Source: Actinoplanes auranticolor (GTDB lineage: Bacteria; Actinomycetota; Actinomycetes; Mycobacteriales; Micromonosporaceae). Taken from it: a DNA stretch of 64,000 nt. Each line of letters starts with the position of its first letter. Positions within the stretch are counted from its first letter, which is position 1. The stretch is from positions 62,001-126,000 of the forward strand of contig NZ_BOQL01000003.1 of NCBI RefSeq assembly GCF_018332655.1, in the 5' to 3' direction. The position numbers and the translations under genes are program-made. Of this stretch, positions 7,915 to 15,978 are shown piece by piece. The notes beneath the pieces were generated by a model. That model saw nothing but the letters and a program-made list of their open reading frames with translations, made no database searches and was not told where the DNA came from.

Positions 7915-9224
7915 CATCGCCTCCGGTCGAGCAGCAACACGTCGACGGTCGACCCGGCTGCCGCCGCGGTGACCCGCTCCCCGAGCACCAGCAGACCGTT
8001 GGCCTCGGCGAGGCCGGACAGAGTGTACGGCCCTCCGGCGAGCGGCTGCACAGTGTGGCCACCGCCGCGCCGTTCCGCGACGTGCGCCGGCCGGAACTCG
8101 CGCAGTCCGCCCGGTGAGGACACGGTCTCCAGCAGGTGCGCCTTGACGCTGGGGCGGAACACCGGTTCGGAGCCGGCCAGCAGCTGGATGACCGGCCGGG
8201 CGAGCACCTCGAACCCGATCAGCGCGGCGCCGGGCTCGCCGGGCAGGCAGACCACCGGGACCTCTTCGCCGCCGACCGTGCCGAAGCCCAGCGTGGCGCC
8301 CGGGCACAGGGCGACGTCGGTGAACTCCACCGTGCCCCGGCCGTGGTCGCGGCGGGACAGCACCCGGCGCAGCATGTCGCCGGGGCCGGTGCCCGTACCC
8401 CCGGTGGTGATGATCAGGTCGGCCCGCAGCGTCTGGTCCTCGAGCAGGCCGCGCAGGCCCTCGGGGTCGTCGTCGCAGATGCCGATCCGGTACGCGAGCG
8501 CACCGGCCTCGACGGCGGCCGCGGTCAGGGCGTGGGAGTTGGCGTCGACCACCTGTCCGGGCTGGCTGGGCCGGCCCACGTCGACGAGTTCGTCGCCGGT
8601 GGCCACCACGACCACCCGCGGGCTGGGCCGGACCACCACGTGCCCGATCCCGGACGCCGCGAAGACCGCCACCATCGCCGGCGTCACGTACGACCCCGCC
8701 GGGGCCAGCACCCGGCCGACGGGCAGTTCGTCGCCCGCCCGCCGGACGCCGGAGCCCCGCTTCGGGGCGTGCAGGATCTCCACCGCCGCCATGCCCTGGT
8801 CGGTCCAGTGCACCGGCACGACCACGTCGGCGCCGATCGGCAGCGGCGCCCCGGCCGCCACCGAGAAGCACGTGCCCGGGGTCAGCCGGACCGGTCGCCA
8901 GCTGGCCGCACCCAGGTCGCCGACGACGTTGAGGCGGACCGGTCGCGGCCCGCCCTCGAACGCCCCGAAGGACGGGTGCGACCCGATCCGCCCGGCGGCG
9001 GCCAGGTCCTCCCAGCGGGCCGCGTACCCGTCGATGGCCGCCTGGTCGAAGGCCGGGTACGGGTGCGGGGCCAGCACGTCGTTGGCCAGCACGTTGCCGT
9101 GGGCCTGGGTGAGGTCGAGGTCGAGCGGAGGCAGCGCCCGCAACCTGCGCAGCACGCTGCCCAGGTATTCGGCGAGAGGCATCAGCTCGTTGGCGGCCGC
9201 CTCGGCATCGGCCGTAGCGGTCAT
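7914..9224 (-). CDS. glp: Gephyrin-like molybdotransferase Glp (MoeA family)
   Basis: 436 residues, standard MoeA length. The domains run in MoeA order: N-terminal linker (residues 12-45), the AIDGYA motif near 64, a beta-barrel part with VVPVHW, the central MPT-binding domain with VATGDELVDVG and TTGGTGTGPGDML (about 265-290), then CLPGEPGAALIGFEVL and the C-terminal barrel. MoeA proteins insert molybdate into adenylylated molybdopterin. The actinobacterial branch next to galU and glpR was shown in Corynebacterium glutamicum to bind FtsZ and act in cell division. The four-base overlap with galU and one-base overlap with rimJ make a tight operon. Whether it keeps enzymatic activity cannot be judged; the GGTGTGPGD loop is intact. 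Confidence 0.92.
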   Translation of the reverse strand: MTATADAEAAANELMPLAEYLGSVLRRLRALPPLDLDLTQAHGNVLANDVLAPHPYPAFDQAAIDGYAARWEDLAAAGRIGSHPSFGAFEGGPRPVRLNVVGDLGAASWRPVRLTPGTCFSVAAGAPLPIGADVVVPVHWTDQGMAAVEILHAPKRGSGVRRAGDELPVGRVLAPAGSYVTPAMVAVFAASGIGHVVVRPSPRVVVVATGDELVDVGRPSQPGQVVDANSHALTAAAVEAGALAYRIGICDDDPEGLRGLLEDQTLRADLIITTGGTGTGPGDMLRRVLSRRDHGRGTVEFTDVALCPGATLGFGTVGGEEVPVVCLPGEPGAALIGFEVLARPVIQLLAGSEPVFRPSVKAHLLETVSSPGGLREFRPAHVAERRGGGHTVQPLAGGPYTLSGLAEANGLLVLGERVTAAAAGSTVDVLLLDRRR

Positions 9225-10177
9225 CCCTTGGCACCGCCGGCGACGAACTCGGCCAGCCAGGCGCGGAACTCCTCGCCCAGGTCCTCGCGCTTGGCCGCCA
9301 GCTCCACGACGGCCTGCAGGTAGCCCAGCGGCATCCCGGTGTCGTAGCGGTGGCCGCGGTAGACGATGGCGTGCACCGGCGTACCGGATTCCAGCAGGGC
9401 GGCCATCGCGTCGGTCAGCTGGATCTCGCCACCGCTGCCCGGCTTGGTGTTGGCGATCGCCTCGAAGATCGTGGCGGGCAGGATGTAGCGGCCCAGCACG
9501 GCCAGGTTGCTCGGCGCGTCCGCCGGCGAGGGCTTCTCCACCAGCCCGGTCACCTCGACGACGTCCTCGCCCAGATCGGACGGCCGCACCGACCCGATGC
9601 CGTAGCGGGAGGTCTCCTCGGGCTTGACCTCCATGAAGGCCAGCACGATGCCGCCGGTGCGGGCCTGCAGGTCGAGCATCGCGGGCAGCAGCGGCTTGTC
9701 CTCCTCGACGAACTCGTCGCCGAGCAGCACCGCGAAGGCGTTGTCACCGATGTGCGAGGCGGCGACGCCGACCGCGTGGCCGAGGCCGAGCGGCTCGCCC
9801 TGGCGGCAGGTGTAGATGTCGGCGAGCTCGCTGCTCCGGCGGACCGCGGCGAGCCGCTCGACGTCGCCCTTCTCCTCGAGCCGGGCCTCCACGTCGGGAC
9901 GCCGGTCGAAATGGTCGACCATGGCCGTCTTGCCCCGGCCGGTCACCAGCAGCACGTCGGAGATCCCCGCCGCAGCGGCCTCCTCCACGATGTACTGCAG
10001 GACGGGGCGGTCCACGACGGGCAGAAGTTCCTTCGGTACGGCCTTGGTGGCCGGCAGGAACCGCGTCGCCATGCCGGCTGCCGGAATGACAGCCTTCACC
10101 GCCCGGCGGCCGCTCGTATGGGCCTCTGTCGTCATCTGAGGGGTCACCGCACCTTCGCTCAGTTCGTGCCCGGACAT
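9221..10177 (-). CDS. galU: UTP-glucose-1-phosphate uridylyltransferase
   Basis: 318 residues. It makes UDP-glucose from UTP and glucose-1-phosphate, the precursor of cell-wall glycans and trehalose. The nucleotidyltransferase signature is complete: VIPAAGMATRFLPATKAVPK near residues 30-50, a GLGHAV loop, VLLGDEF and PSNLAVLGRYILP, then GGEIQLTDAM. The N-terminal 27 residues before AVKAVIPAAG are polar and may be shorter if translation starts at an internal ATG (MTTEAH). It is the first gene of the galU-glp-rimJ(-glpR) operon and overlaps glp by four bases (ATGA). Confidence 0.96.
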   Translation of the reverse strand: MSGHELSEGAVTPQMTTEAHTSGRRAVKAVIPAAGMATRFLPATKAVPKELLPVVDRPVLQYIVEEAAAAGISDVLLVTGRGKTAMVDHFDRRPDVEARLEEKGDVERLAAVRRSSELADIYTCRQGEPLGLGHAVGVAASHIGDNAFAVLLGDEFVEEDKPLLPAMLDLQARTGGIVLAFMEVKPEETSRYGIGSVRPSDLGEDVVEVTGLVEKPSPADAPSNLAVLGRYILPATIFEAIANTKPGSGGEIQLTDAMAALLESGTPVHAIVYRGHRYDTGMPLGYLQAVVELAAKREDLGEEFRAWLAEFVAGGAKG

Positions 10178-10186
10178 GCCGCGAGA

Positions 10187-12307
10187 CTATCGGCCACGGG
10201 CCTGTCGCGGCGGTTGTGGCCCGCCGGGCGTGCCCGGCGGCACGACGTCAGGACCCGCCGCATGATCAAAATGCCCCTCCGGTACGCCCGCCGAAACCAC
10301 CGGTTCCGTCACAGTTGGCGCGGGCACCGGCGCGGACTCGGCCAGCCGGTAGGTGTCCCGTCCCGCATTCTTCGCCGCGTAGAGCGCATCGTCAGCCGCA
10401 TCGAGAACCTGCTGCGCGGTCGGGCCGTGCTCGGGGTAGACGGCGATGCCGATCGAGACGCTGATCGCGACCCGGTCGACCGGCTGCCCGGTGGCGGCGT
10501 CCTGCCGGCGCGGATCGATCGGCACCGGGATCTCCCGGACCGCGGCGCCGAGGCGCTCGGCGACGATCACCCCGCCGTACGCGTCGGTCTCGGGCAGCAG
10601 CACCACGAACTCCTCGCCGCCCTGGCGGAACGCGACGTCCACCTCGCGCAGCCCGATCCGGATCCGCCGGGCGAACTCCCGCAGCACCGTGTCCCCGGCG
10701 GCGTGCCCGTACGTGTCGTTGACGTCCTTGAAATGGTCCAGGTCGAGCACCAGCACGGTCAGCATCCGGCCGAAGCGGCTGGCCCGTTCCACCTCACGGC
10801 GCAGCGATTCCCGCAGGTAGCGGTAGTTCCAGAGCCCGGTGAGCGGATCGGTGAGCGAGAGCCGCTGCGCCTCCTCGTGCATCCGGACGTTGTGCACCGC
10901 CACCCCCGCCTGCCCGGCGAAGGTCCGCAGGGTGAGCAGGTCGGCGTCGTCGAAGCCGTCGCTGCCGAGCCGGTCGTACAGGGCCAGCACACCCAGCGTC
11001 GCCGGGCGCCCGGAGATCAGCGTGTCGCCGGGCACGAGCGGGTCGCCGACGGTGGCCGGGGCGCAGATCGGCACGGCCACGTACGTCCGGCAGGCCGGCT
11101 CGTCGAGCGTTCCCCCGTCCGGTCCGCACCGGCCGCGCCGAGGCTCCCCGCCGGCCGCGACCGCGCCGAGGATGCCGGTGCCCAGCGGCACCCGCAGCGC
11201 GGGCAGTTCGGCCTCCGGCACGTCCCAGCGACCGGTCAGCCCCTCGGCGCAGCGGGCCACGAGCCGGCCGTCACCGGGGTCGATGAGCAGCACGACGCCG
11301 GCCCGCGCACCGGTCGCCGACAGCGCGGTCTGCAGGATGACCTGCAGGATCCGGTGCAGGTCGTGGGTGCTGGACAGGGTGTCGCCGAGGATGGCGAGGT
11401 GCCCGCGGAGCTGGTCGCGGCTGGCGGTCAGCGCCTGCACGTACGCCTGCAGCTCGCGGGTCATCCGGTTGAAGGTGCCGGCGAGGCGGCCCAGCTCGTC
11501 GTCGCGGCCGACCGGGACCCGGGTGCCGAGCTCACCGTCGGCCACCTTCGCGACGGCCAGGGCCAGCTCCTCCAGCGGCCGGGTGGTGGAGCGGGCGAGC
11601 CAGCGGGCGACGATCATGGCCATTCCGGCCACCAGGACGACACCGGCGAGCAGCAGCGCGTACAGGCCGACGGAGTTGCTCTGGCGCACCGAGACCACGA
11701 GCGGCAGCGGCTGGCCCGGCTCGACGGGGACCGCGCGCAGGTAGTGGTGGCCGCGCGCGGTGACATCACCGGGCAGGGCGGCGGCCACGGCCCGGCTCAC
11801 GGCGGCCGACTCGGAGCTCAGCGCCGGGCCGGCGCCGGGGCTGTCGCCGGCCAGCAGGGTGATCTCCGCGCCGCACGTCGCGGCCAGCCGGGCGACGAAT
11901 CCCGCGTCCAGCGCTTGCGCCGCCGCCACTGTGACCTGTCCCTGCCGGGCGCGCGCCACGATGGCGGTGACGCTGCCGCCGGTGGCGGGCGCCTGGCAGT
12001 CGCGCTGACCGCCCGGGTCGCTCGCGCCGATCCGGATCTCGGAGGCCAGCCCACGCGTGACGAGCTGGTCCGCGGCGGGTCGCCGGTCCGCCTCCGGCAG
12101 CACGGTGACCGCGTCGGCGGCGGCCTGGAGCTGCCGGCACATGGCACCGATGGCGGTACGCACCGTCGTCGCGGCATGATCGAGCCGCTCGACCGTCCGG
12201 TCCCGGCTCACTGTGGCGACGGTCATACCGACGAAGAAGGACCCGAGTAGAACCGGACCCAGCACGACCACCAGGAAGGCAGTAGTGAGTCGGCCACGCA
12301 GAGTCAC
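10187..12307 (-). CDS. Membrane diguanylate cyclase with HAMP and GAF domains
   Basis: 706 residues from a GTG five bases after AGGAGG. It has an N-terminal membrane helix (residues 8-30), about 180 residues of extracytoplasmic sensor region with three cysteines, a second helix near 225-245 and a HAMP segment starting STTRPLEEL. A GAF-like domain follows (about 310-480), then a GGDEF domain with LTDPLTGLWNYRYL, DLDHFKDVNDTYGHAAGD and the active-site loop GGEEF. The inhibitory c-di-GMP site RxxD (REVD) sits five residues before it, so the enzyme should be active and product-inhibited. A proline-rich tail ends the protein. It lies only nine bases beyond the galU start and is its likely co-transcribed upstream neighbour. 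Confidence 0.93.
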   Translation of the reverse strand: MTLRGRLTTAFLVVVLGPVLLGSFFVGMTVATVSRDRTVERLDHAATTVRTAIGAMCRQLQAAADAVTVLPEADRRPAADQLVTRGLASEIRIGASDPGGQRDCQAPATGGSVTAIVARARQGQVTVAAAQALDAGFVARLAATCGAEITLLAGDSPGAGPALSSESAAVSRAVAAALPGDVTARGHHYLRAVPVEPGQPLPLVVSVRQSNSVGLYALLLAGVVLVAGMAMIVARWLARSTTRPLEELALAVAKVADGELGTRVPVGRDDELGRLAGTFNRMTRELQAYVQALTASRDQLRGHLAILGDTLSSTHDLHRILQVILQTALSATGARAGVVLLIDPGDGRLVARCAEGLTGRWDVPEAELPALRVPLGTGILGAVAAGGEPRRGRCGPDGGTLDEPACRTYVAVPICAPATVGDPLVPGDTLISGRPATLGVLALYDRLGSDGFDDADLLTLRTFAGQAGVAVHNVRMHEEAQRLSLTDPLTGLWNYRYLRESLRREVERASRFGRMLTVLVLDLDHFKDVNDTYGHAAGDTVLREFARRIRIGLREVDVAFRQGGEEFVVLLPETDAYGGVIVAERLGAAVREIPVPIDPRRQDAATGQPVDRVAISVSIGIAVYPEHGPTAQQVLDAADDALYAAKNAGRDTYRLAESAPVPAPTVTEPVVSAGVPEGHFDHAAGPDVVPPGTPGGPQPPRQARGR

Positions 12308-12389
12308 ACGTCCTCCTGGAAGTGGCCTTCTTTTCCAGCGATGCTGACATAGTGTGCGCCGTTTGCCGGTTTCTGAAAGGGGGTGTTGC

Positions 12390-12995
12390 ATGCCGGATTT
12401 CGCCAGTGGAGCGGAAAAATCTCAGCCCGGGAAGATTGCACTGCGCAATCAACTGCTCGCAGCCCGTAGATTACTGACCCCCCAAGACCGCGCGAAAGCC
12501 GCGGCGGCGGTCCAAGCCGCCCTGAAGGATCTCTTACGCGCACAGGCGCCCACGATGATCGCGGGGTATGTCCCCCTGGGGCCGGAGCCCGGCGGGCCCG
12601 ACCTGCCCGAAGTCCTCGGAGACCGGCTCATCCTCCCGGTGCTGCTGCCGGACAACGACCTCGACTGGGTCCGCTACGCGGGCCCGGACACGCTCCGGCC
12701 AGGCCGCCTGGGCCTGCGCGAGCCGTCCGGACCCCGCCTCGGCGTCGACGCGGTCGCCGAAGCCACGCTGCTGATCGTGCCCGCGCTGGCCGTCGACCGG
12801 ACCGGGATGCGTCTGGGCCGTGGCGGCGGCTCCTACGACCGCGCGCTGGCCCGCGCCGGACGGGCGTACACGGTGGCGCTCCTGCACGACGGTGAGCTGC
12901 TGCCGACGGTGCCGGCCGAGCCGCACGACCGCCGCGTGCACGCTGTCATCACACCGGCCGAGGGTCTCAGCGACACTGCCGACTGGACGAAATGA
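12390..12995 (+). CDS. 5-formyltetrahydrofolate cyclo-ligase
   Basis: 201 residues from an ATG behind AAAGGGGG. It converts 5-formyl-THF and ATP to 5,10-methenyl-THF, recycling folate. Family features visible are the N-terminal KIALRNQLLAARRLL helix, IAGYVPLGPEP, PVLLPDNDLDWVRY and the ATP-binding loop RLGRGGGSYDRALAR near residue 145. The length is normal. It is divergent from the diguanylate cyclase with about 80 bases between the starts, and is followed by fmdB as in the mycobacterial Rv0992c-Rv0991c pair. Confidence 0.93.
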   Translation: MPDFASGAEKSQPGKIALRNQLLAARRLLTPQDRAKAAAAVQAALKDLLRAQAPTMIAGYVPLGPEPGGPDLPEVLGDRLILPVLLPDNDLDWVRYAGPDTLRPGRLGLREPSGPRLGVDAVAEATLLIVPALAVDRTGMRLGRGGGSYDRALARAGRAYTVALLHDGELLPTVPAEPHDRRVHAVITPAEGLSDTADWTK

Positions 12996-13063
12996 ACTCC
13001 GATGACGGAGCATTGGCACTCCTAGACGGCGAGTGCCAAGCCATTGAGCAACACGGAGGACCA

Positions 13064-13447
13064 GTGCCCACGTACCAGTACGCCTGCACCGAGTGTGGTG
13101 AGCAGCTCGAGGCGGTGCAGTCCTTCTCCGACCCGGCCCTCACCGAGTGCCCGAACTGCAGCGGCAAACTCCGCAAGGTCTTCAACTCGGTGGGCATCGT
13201 CTTCAAGGGCTCCGGCTTCTACCGCAACGACTCCCGCGCCGGGAACGTGAGCGCCGAGAAGTCCGCCGCGCCCGCCGCCGACAGCAAGTCGGACTCCTCG
13301 TCGTCGACCCCCGCCTCGACGCCCGCCGCGGCCGGCTCGAGCTCGGGCTCGTCGGGCTCGGGTTCCTCAGGCTCCAGCTCGTCCGGCTCCAGCTCCAACG
13401 GCTCGTCGGGCTCGAGCCCCGCGAAGACCGCGACGTCCTCCTCGTAG
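13064..13447 (+). CDS. FmdB family zinc-ribbon protein with serine-rich tail
   Basis: 127 residues from a GTG with GGAGG just upstream. The first 45 residues are an FmdB zinc ribbon: PTYQYACTECGE, then LTECPNCSGKL, so two CxxC knuckles bind one zinc, followed by the family motif VGIVFKGSGFYRND. The remaining 70 residues are almost only Ser, Gly, Ala and Lys, presumably disordered. Mycobacterial Rv0991c in the same position is a redox-controlled, chaperone-like protein; the same role here is an inference. It probably forms a unit with the cyclo-ligase 68 bases upstream. Confidence 0.9.
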   Translation: MPTYQYACTECGEQLEAVQSFSDPALTECPNCSGKLRKVFNSVGIVFKGSGFYRNDSRAGNVSAEKSAAPAADSKSDSSSSTPASTPAAAGSSSGSSGSGSSGSSSSGSSSNGSSGSSPAKTATSSS

Positions 13448-13471
13448 CACGACCGGCACGCAGCCGAGCGG

Positions 13472-13513
13472 CTGTCCACATCCCGGGGTTGTCCACAGGG
13501 ACGGCCCCGGGAT
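13472..13513. promoter_or_regulatory. Two DnaA-box-like sequences overlapping an inverted repeat
   Basis: TTGTCCACA at 13489-13497 equals the consensus DnaA box of high-GC actinomycetes. CTGTCCACA at 13472-13480 differs at one base and lies 17 bases before it in the same orientation. ATCCCGGGG (13480-13488) pairs with CCCCGGGAT (13505-13513), which could also act as a weak terminator after fmdB. Confidence 0.35.
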
Positions 13514-13587
13514 TCGTCGTGTCCCGCCTATCGTCCTGATCCCCGGCGCCGGTCCCGACGGCGCCCCGGGAGTCTCAGGAGGCGGCG

Positions 13588-14466
13588 ATGCGCGGCAGAG
13601 CCCGCCGGGAACCCCGGCTGGACCCGGTCCGTTGGCGCCGGCCGGGACGGTCGGCACTGCTCCGATCGGCGGTCGTAGCCGGCCTGATCGCGACGGCGGC
13701 GGCGGTGATGTGGACAGGGCCTGGCGGTTGCGAGCCTGGCCGGGCTGACTGCGCGCCGTGCGCGAGCCTTCCTTCCCCGCCCGGCACGACCGTCGATCTC
13801 AAGCCGAGCGTCGTCGATGGTCCGAGGTCGGTCCCGCCCTATGGCCCACGAGCCGGCACACCTGCCGATGCGCAGCCCGACCCGGCCGACGGCCTGATCC
13901 TGGTGACCGCTGATGACGCCAAGCCAGCCCTCGCCCGCGGCTCTCATCTGCGCCTGGCCAAGCCGGCCACCGCCTCTGCCCTCGAGTCCGATGCCGCCGG
14001 CGAGCCGGAGCCCGGACCGGCCGACGGTCCGGAGCCCGGCGTGGCCGACCGTTCTCAGCCACGCGCCGTGAGCGTCAGCGGATGTCGCCCGGCCGAGATC
14101 GCGGAAAGCGCGCCGCCACGTAGCCAGGCCGACCTTCCACCGGGCGTCACCGCGGCCCCCGGCGGGTCCGCCGGGCCCGGAGGCTCGATCGCCGTGCCCC
14201 CGGGCTCGATCGGCGTGCCGATCCGGCTGGCCGAGCCCACCGCCCTAGGGCTCATCCACCCCGGTGACCACGTCGACGTCTTCCGAGTGCCCGTCGCCGG
14301 CGAGAGCCCACAGGCCATCGCCACGGCGGCTCTGGTGCTCGATGTCACCGGAGCCGACGATCCGACCAGCGGCGGCCTGCTCCTCGCACTGACGCCCGCC
14401 GAAGCCCGGCGGACCGTCACCGCGCCCGGTGGTGGCTACGCCGTTCTCATCCGCCCGGACGGGTAG
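13588..14466 (+). CDS. CpaB/RcpC-like SAF-domain protein
   Basis: 292 residues, start ATG six bases after AGGAGG. A basic N-terminus and a membrane helix or signal anchor (residues 25-43) are followed by about 110 residues of Pro/Ala/Asp-rich sequence. The C-terminal 110 residues hold the CpaB/RcpC-type pattern VPIRLAEPTALGLIHPGDHV then DVFRV...AALVLDV...GGLLLALTPAEARR. CpaB proteins belong to Flp/Tad pilus export, but no other tad gene is here. An isolated CpaB-like gene downstream of fmdB is common in actinomycetes. The long Asp/Glu/Pro spacer between anchor and domain replaces the usual SAF part, and I see only a weak match to a SAF fold. Confidence 0.68.
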   Translation: MRGRARREPRLDPVRWRRPGRSALLRSAVVAGLIATAAAVMWTGPGGCEPGRADCAPCASLPSPPGTTVDLKPSVVDGPRSVPPYGPRAGTPADAQPDPADGLILVTADDAKPALARGSHLRLAKPATASALESDAAGEPEPGPADGPEPGVADRSQPRAVSVSGCRPAEIAESAPPRSQADLPPGVTAAPGGSAGPGGSIAVPPGSIGVPIRLAEPTALGLIHPGDHVDVFRVPVAGESPQAIATAALVLDVTGADDPTSGGLLLALTPAEARRTVTAPGGGYAVLIRPDG

Positions 14467-14467
14467 C

Positions 14468-14650
14468 TCAGCCCCAGTGCGGCGGCCGGTCCTCGAGCAG
14501 GCGATCGTCATTCGAGTCGTCGACGCTGACGCCCCAGCCGCGCTCGGTGTCATCGCGGGTCTGCTCGGGCAGCAGCGGCGTCTCCTCGGGCTCGAAGTCG
14601 ACGGTGCGCTCCGCGTCGGCATCACGTTCAGGCTCGTCCAAGATGTCCAC
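14468..14650 (-). CDS. Small acidic hypothetical protein
   Basis: 60 residues from a GTG, sequence beginning with DILDEPERDADAE. Very rich in Asp and Glu, no helix-spanning or domain features, no cysteines. It is convergent with the CpaB-like gene (one base between stops) and divergent from the plus-strand gene at 14707. No ribosome site is visible, so the message may be leaderless. Codon third positions are strongly G/C, which supports coding, but the small size limits certainty. Confidence 0.5.
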   Translation of the reverse strand: MDILDEPERDADAERTVDFEPEETPLLPEQTRDDTERGWGVSVDDSNDDRLLEDRPPHWG

Positions 14651-14706
14651 GGTAAGAGGGTAAGCCGCGTCGCGCGCGCTGTCGGTACCCGAGGGATGTA
14701 GCGTCG

Positions 14707-15039
14707 ATGAGCGTGAGCGCCCCGACCGGTTCCGACGACGACGCATATTGGCAGCGCCCGGACGCCGAGCCGGAGCCCTTCGGCGCCGGCCGCCCGATCC
14801 CGGCGCCCGATCCCACCCCCACCTACCAAGGCCCGCCCCGCACCCCACCACCATCACCGCACTGGCAACCACCGGTGGTGCAGCAGCCCCCGCCACCGCG
14901 CACGATGCCGGCGCAGAACATGGACGCCCTCGACGAGTCCGAGGGCTCGGCCCGCACGGTGACCTACGGCATCGGCCTGGTCGTCGGCGCGATCGCTCTG
15001 ATCCTGATGTGCCTGCTCTGCGCCCGCGTCCTCTTCTGA
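14707..15039 (+). CDS. Small proline-rich membrane protein
   Basis: 110 residues. Residues 1-75 are hydrophilic and proline-rich (PDPTPTYQGPPRTPPPSP). The end is one membrane helix (YGIGLVVGAIALILMCLLCARVLF), giving a tail-anchored topology with the polar part in the cytoplasm. A TAGCGT hexamer lies directly before the ATG (14699-14704) with no ribosome site, so translation is probably leaderless. Function unknown. Confidence 0.72.
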   Translation: MSVSAPTGSDDDAYWQRPDAEPEPFGAGRPIPAPDPTPTYQGPPRTPPPSPHWQPPVVQQPPPPRTMPAQNMDALDESEGSARTVTYGIGLVVGAIALILMCLLCARVLF

Positions 15040-15293
15040 GCCGGGAGACCGGCCGAGCCGACACGGCCGGGCAGCCCGGGCCAGGGCCGGGCTTGGCCGG
15101 GGACAGCCGGGCCGGGTAGCCGGGCGGTGCCGGGCATGGCAGGGATGGGCTGAGCAAGACCGGGCCGCGCCAGGGCAGAGAGAAGCCGAGACCGGGCCGG
15201 CCGAAGGCCAGGTCAGTCGAAAGACGGGGTCGTGCCGAAGAGCGGGCACCGCCCCGGCCACCACCCCACATGGCGGCCGGAGCGGCAGACCCG
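15040..15293. repeat. GC-rich intergenic region with short degenerate repeats
   Basis: 254 bases between two convergent genes. It contains many copies of GCCGGGC-like words, often separated by 6-10 bases (for example around 15045-15150), able to fold into several alternative hairpins. No gene is visible. It may serve as a two-way terminator. Confidence 0.45.
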
Positions 15294-15773
15294 TCAGGAC
15301 CCCGAGCCCCACACTGCCTGAGCCCCGGAATCCCCGGTCATGAACACGTAATAGCCGGAAACCGCCGCGAGCGCCACCATGATCACTGTGAGTCCCAGGT
15401 CCGCCGCGCGGGGTAGTGGGCGATCGGTGCGGCGCAGGGTCAGGTAGACCATGATCAGCGTTACGACGCCGAGGCCCAGCGAGAAGTAGAACGTCAGGTC
15501 GCCGTACCCCATGTGGTCGTCGATCTTCGCCAGTGGCGGACCGCTCAGGCCGTCAGCCACCATCCGGTCGCGCAGCGCGCCACCCGACCGCGTCGCCACC
15601 CACGACGTCACCGGCGCGGCGACCGCGAGCAGCACCGCAGCCCAGCCGACCCGGGACCGCCAGCGGGGCACCACCCCGTACACGATGGCCGCCAGCGCCA
15701 GCAACGGCACGAAGACCACCGCCGCGTGGATCACGAGAGCGTGTACGGGCAAGCCGTTGATCTGATCGAACAC
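15294..15773 (-). CDS. DUF2231 four-helix membrane protein
   Basis: 159 residues from the GTG at 15773, five bases after AGGAGG. Four membrane helices are clear: VHALVIHAAVVFVPLLALAA, GWAAVLLAVAAPVTSWVA, LTFYFSLGLGVVTLIMVYL and LGLTVIMVALAAVSGYYVF. The N-terminal GLPVHALVIH and the later DDHMGYGDL are typical of DUF2231 proteins, whose conserved histidines suggest haem or metal binding. Function is unknown; some relatives are called DUF2231 or YdjH-type redox proteins. Confidence 0.87.
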   Translation of the reverse strand: MFDQINGLPVHALVIHAAVVFVPLLALAAIVYGVVPRWRSRVGWAAVLLAVAAPVTSWVATRSGGALRDRMVADGLSGPPLAKIDDHMGYGDLTFYFSLGLGVVTLIMVYLTLRRTDRPLPRAADLGLTVIMVALAAVSGYYVFMTGDSGAQAVWGSGS

Positions 15774-15943
15774 GGTCACCTCCTCTTTTGTCGCACGGGA
15801 TCCGGCCCGCCAGACCGAAACTATCTGACGACGCAAACATCCCCCCTGTGTGCGCCTACGCGCAGTGGACCATTCCGGTTCACGCCGGCGGGCCCCGGTG
15901 TCCAGAAAACATGAATCGCTACCCGCCCCGGCAGATGAACCGG

Positions 15944-15972
15944 TTGAGTACGGGCGCCTCCCGTGCTGTCAT
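15944..15972 (+). promoter_or_regulatory. Probable leaderless promoter of the Fur-family gene
   Basis: TTGAGT (15944-15949) and TGTCAT (15967-15972) are separated by exactly 17 bases. The start ATG is six bases after the -10 box, so the message would begin at or next to the start codon. The spacer holds an inverted repeat ACGGG-cgcct-CCCGT, a candidate site for autoregulation. Confidence 0.55.
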
Positions 15973-15978
15973 GGTGTG

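Noticed and set aside
7276..9234. 652-codon minus-strand frame joining rimJ to a stretch in another frame of glp
   Set aside because: Only the last 212 codons are rimJ; the upstream part is an out-of-frame reading of glp.
9350..12250. 966-codon plus-strand frame over galU and the diguanylate cyclase
   Set aside because: Mirror of two certain genes; composition rich in His, Gly, Arg and Val without motifs.
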